Assembly: GCA_023419605.1 (NCBI GenBank)
Contig: JAEZXR010000121.1
Span: forward strand, 62,001-126,000
Direction of reading: 5' to 3'
Length of the DNA: 64,000 nucleotides
DNA from: Bacillota bacterium
GTDB taxonomy: Bacteria; Bacillota; Clostridia; Acetivibrionales; JAEZXR01
Shown here in pieces: positions 62,631 through 64,000 of this stretch; positions within the stretch are counted from its first letter, which is position 1; every line of letters begins with the position of its first letter. Made by a program: the position numbers and the translations under genes. Under the pieces are notes generated by a model that did not search any database, was not told where the DNA came from, and worked only from the letters and a program-made list of their open reading frames with translations.

Positions 62631-63521
62631 CTAGTTTTCCTTCAGGTACTTTTGACTTCCGACCGTAAGCAGCACGATAATCGCAAAAATAATTACCGAA
62701 AGGGCTGAACTGTATCCATAGTTATTGGTTACAAATGCTTTTTCGAAGGCATAGGTAATGACCATATGTATATTCGCCCCCGATTTGGAGCCGGACTGCT
62801 GCGTCATCAGATAAACAATATCAAATTGCTTAAAGGTAACAAATGTTGTCATCACCACTGCCGGCATTAATACAGGCTTTAACAGGGGCAACGTTATCTT
62901 TCTTATTTTGGTTAAAAGGTTTGCACCTTCTATTTCTCCGATTTCATAATACGCCTTGTCTATGCTCTGAAGTCCCCCATAGACCATTAAAATCATAAAC
63001 GGCAATGCCAGCCATAAATTTACCAGCAAACAGGATATAAAAGCCATGGCATCCCCGTTTAACCACTCAACTCCTTTGAAGCCAAAGGAAGTAATTATTT
63101 TGTTCAATAAGCCGTAATCATTGTGGTACATTCCGTATTTCCATATAAGAGCCGAAATATACCCTGGCATAGCCCAGGAAATCATTAAAATCGTCTTGTA
63201 GAGTCTCTTAAACTTCAGATTTTCTACATTCAGCATCAGCGCAAAAGCCAGCGCCAGGGAAACCTGCAATACGATATTTATAACTGTCCACACTATCGTT
63301 CGGGCAAGTGCTCCTAAAAATCCTTCGTCTACTACCGTCAAGGCTTTTATGTAGTTGCTTGCATGGTTGAATGTATAGTCAGTCCAATGGTAAATGTTCA
63401 TATTTGTAAATGAAATATAAACAGTATACGCGATAGGAAAAACTACAATCAGTAAAATCAATAGTAAGGACGGTAGTGTATAGGTATATGCCCTGGTATT
63501 TTTCCTTGTCCCTGTATTCAT
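62631..63521 (-). CDS. malF: MalF-like maltodextrin ABC permease
   Basis: 296 residues with six transmembrane segments, without the long extra N-terminal part of the enterobacterial MalF. The EAA loop reads YYEIGEIEGANLLTKIRKITLPLLKPVLM. GGGAGGGCGTAACGG precedes the ATG. It forms the channel with the MalG-like subunit for maltodextrin uptake. Confidence 0.88.
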   Translation of the reverse strand: MNTGTRKNTRAYTYTLPSLLLILLIVVFPIAYTVYISFTNMNIYHWTDYTFNHASNYIKALTVVDEGFLGALARTIVWTVINIVLQVSLALAFALMLNVENLKFKRLYKTILMISWAMPGYISALIWKYGMYHNDYGLLNKIITSFGFKGVEWLNGDAMAFISCLLVNLWLALPFMILMVYGGLQSIDKAYYEIGEIEGANLLTKIRKITLPLLKPVLMPAVVMTTFVTFKQFDIVYLMTQQSGSKSGANIHMVITYAFEKAFVTNNYGYSSALSVIIFAIIVLLTVGSQKYLKEN

Positions 63522-63603
63522 CCGTTACGCCCTCCCAGGATAAGTTTTGAACGATATGGCCGGATGGGGTATGAAAAGTCATACCCCCAAGCCATAAAAC
63601 ATG

Positions 63604-64000
63604 CTACTTCATTGATTCTATATTTTTCAGGGCTTCTTTTTGTGCTTTGTCCATTTCGGTTTTTACATCTGCATTATTCTTGTTGATCGCCGCTAATGCA
63701 TTTTCAGTAGATGACCACATAACATCAATCTGGGGAATATTGGGCATCGGAACTGCATTTTCCGCAGTTGCCTTCATCGCTTTTATCAGTTCATTGTTTT
63801 TAATGCTTTCATTATCATAAGCTTTTTTATTTGCAGGTGCTGAACCCGTTGCAAGGGAAATTGCTTCACCCATGTCCTTTTCAAGCATGAACTTAATGAC
63901 CTTGGCAGCCGCTTCCTTTTCTTTACAGGCCTTTAACAGCATAATCCCCTGAACGCCTGCATAGGGACTTAATGCTTTGCCGTTCTTACTTACCACGGGC
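63604..64000 (-). CDS. malE: MalE-like maltodextrin-binding protein (5' part outside window)
   Basis: Only the last ~132 residues are visible; the frame continues past base 64000. ISLATGSAPANKKAY and MPNIPQIDVMWSSTENALAAI are typical of the C-terminal lobe of maltose/maltodextrin-binding proteins. It lies directly upstream of the malF-malG-like genes, which supports the assignment. Confidence 0.8.
   Translation of the reverse strand, partial: PVVSKNGKALSPYAGVQGIMLLKACKEKEAAAKVIKFMLEKDMGEAISLATGSAPANKKAYDNESIKNNELIKAMKATAENAVPMPNIPQIDVMWSSTENALAAINKNNADVKTEMDKAQKEALKNIESMK

Noticed and set aside
1..64000. tRNA, rRNA, CRISPR arrays, transposase or integrase genes
   Set aside because: None was recognisable on either strand.

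Overview
The window looks like a chromosomal segment from a saccharolytic low-GC Firmicute, most likely a Clostridia member (possibly Paenibacillus-like). The reasons are strong GGAGG ribosome-binding sites with frequent TTG/GTG starts, a T-box leader on thrS, YesM/YesN two-component systems beside sugar ABC operons, a copper-amine-oxidase-type stalk-domain protein and a PIN-PhoH ATPase. This is inference; no rRNA, tRNA or CRISPR array was seen.

Layout. 1-1182 is the end of an alpha/beta hydrolase. 1565-6285 (minus) is a galactofuranose-type ABC importer (YtfQ, YtfR, YtfT, YjfF). 6615-10818 (minus) is its probable sensing unit: a second YtfQ-like lipoprotein, a YesM-type kinase and a YesN-type AraC regulator. 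11318-13835 (plus) holds a PHP phosphatase and a PIN-PhoH protein separated by a structured element. 13891-17742 (minus) holds a secreted stalk-domain protein and thrS with a complete T-box leader.

18402-32306 (plus) and 43798-56925 (minus) are two converging arms of what looks like one biosynthetic locus. The left arm has an acyl carrier protein, a DUF362 protein, an ATP-grasp enzyme, a GT-B glycosyltransferase, two radical SAM proteins, a three-gene ABC exporter and a C-A-T-E-like NRPS. The right arm has a C-A-T-C-A-T-E-like NRPS followed by a free-standing KS, ACP, AT, 3-hydroxyacyl dehydrogenase and two crotonases. Both NRPSs end in paralogous epimerase-like domains that lack the usual catalytic Glu. 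Neither has a thioesterase, so how the chain is released is unclear. The 3' ends of the two NRPS genes form inverted arms of about 1.95 kb.

Between the arms (32556-43261) lie a VOC-family gene, a P1-family peptidase and a galactan-utilisation locus: a GH53 galactanase, a LplABC-like importer and another YesMN pair. 57353-64000 (minus) is an alpha-glucan locus with a secreted CBM20 alpha-amylase, a cytosolic neopullulanase/cyclomaltodextrinase and a MalFG importer whose binding protein runs off the window. In outline, three carbohydrate uptake systems surround a probably undescribed hybrid peptide/acyl natural-product locus.
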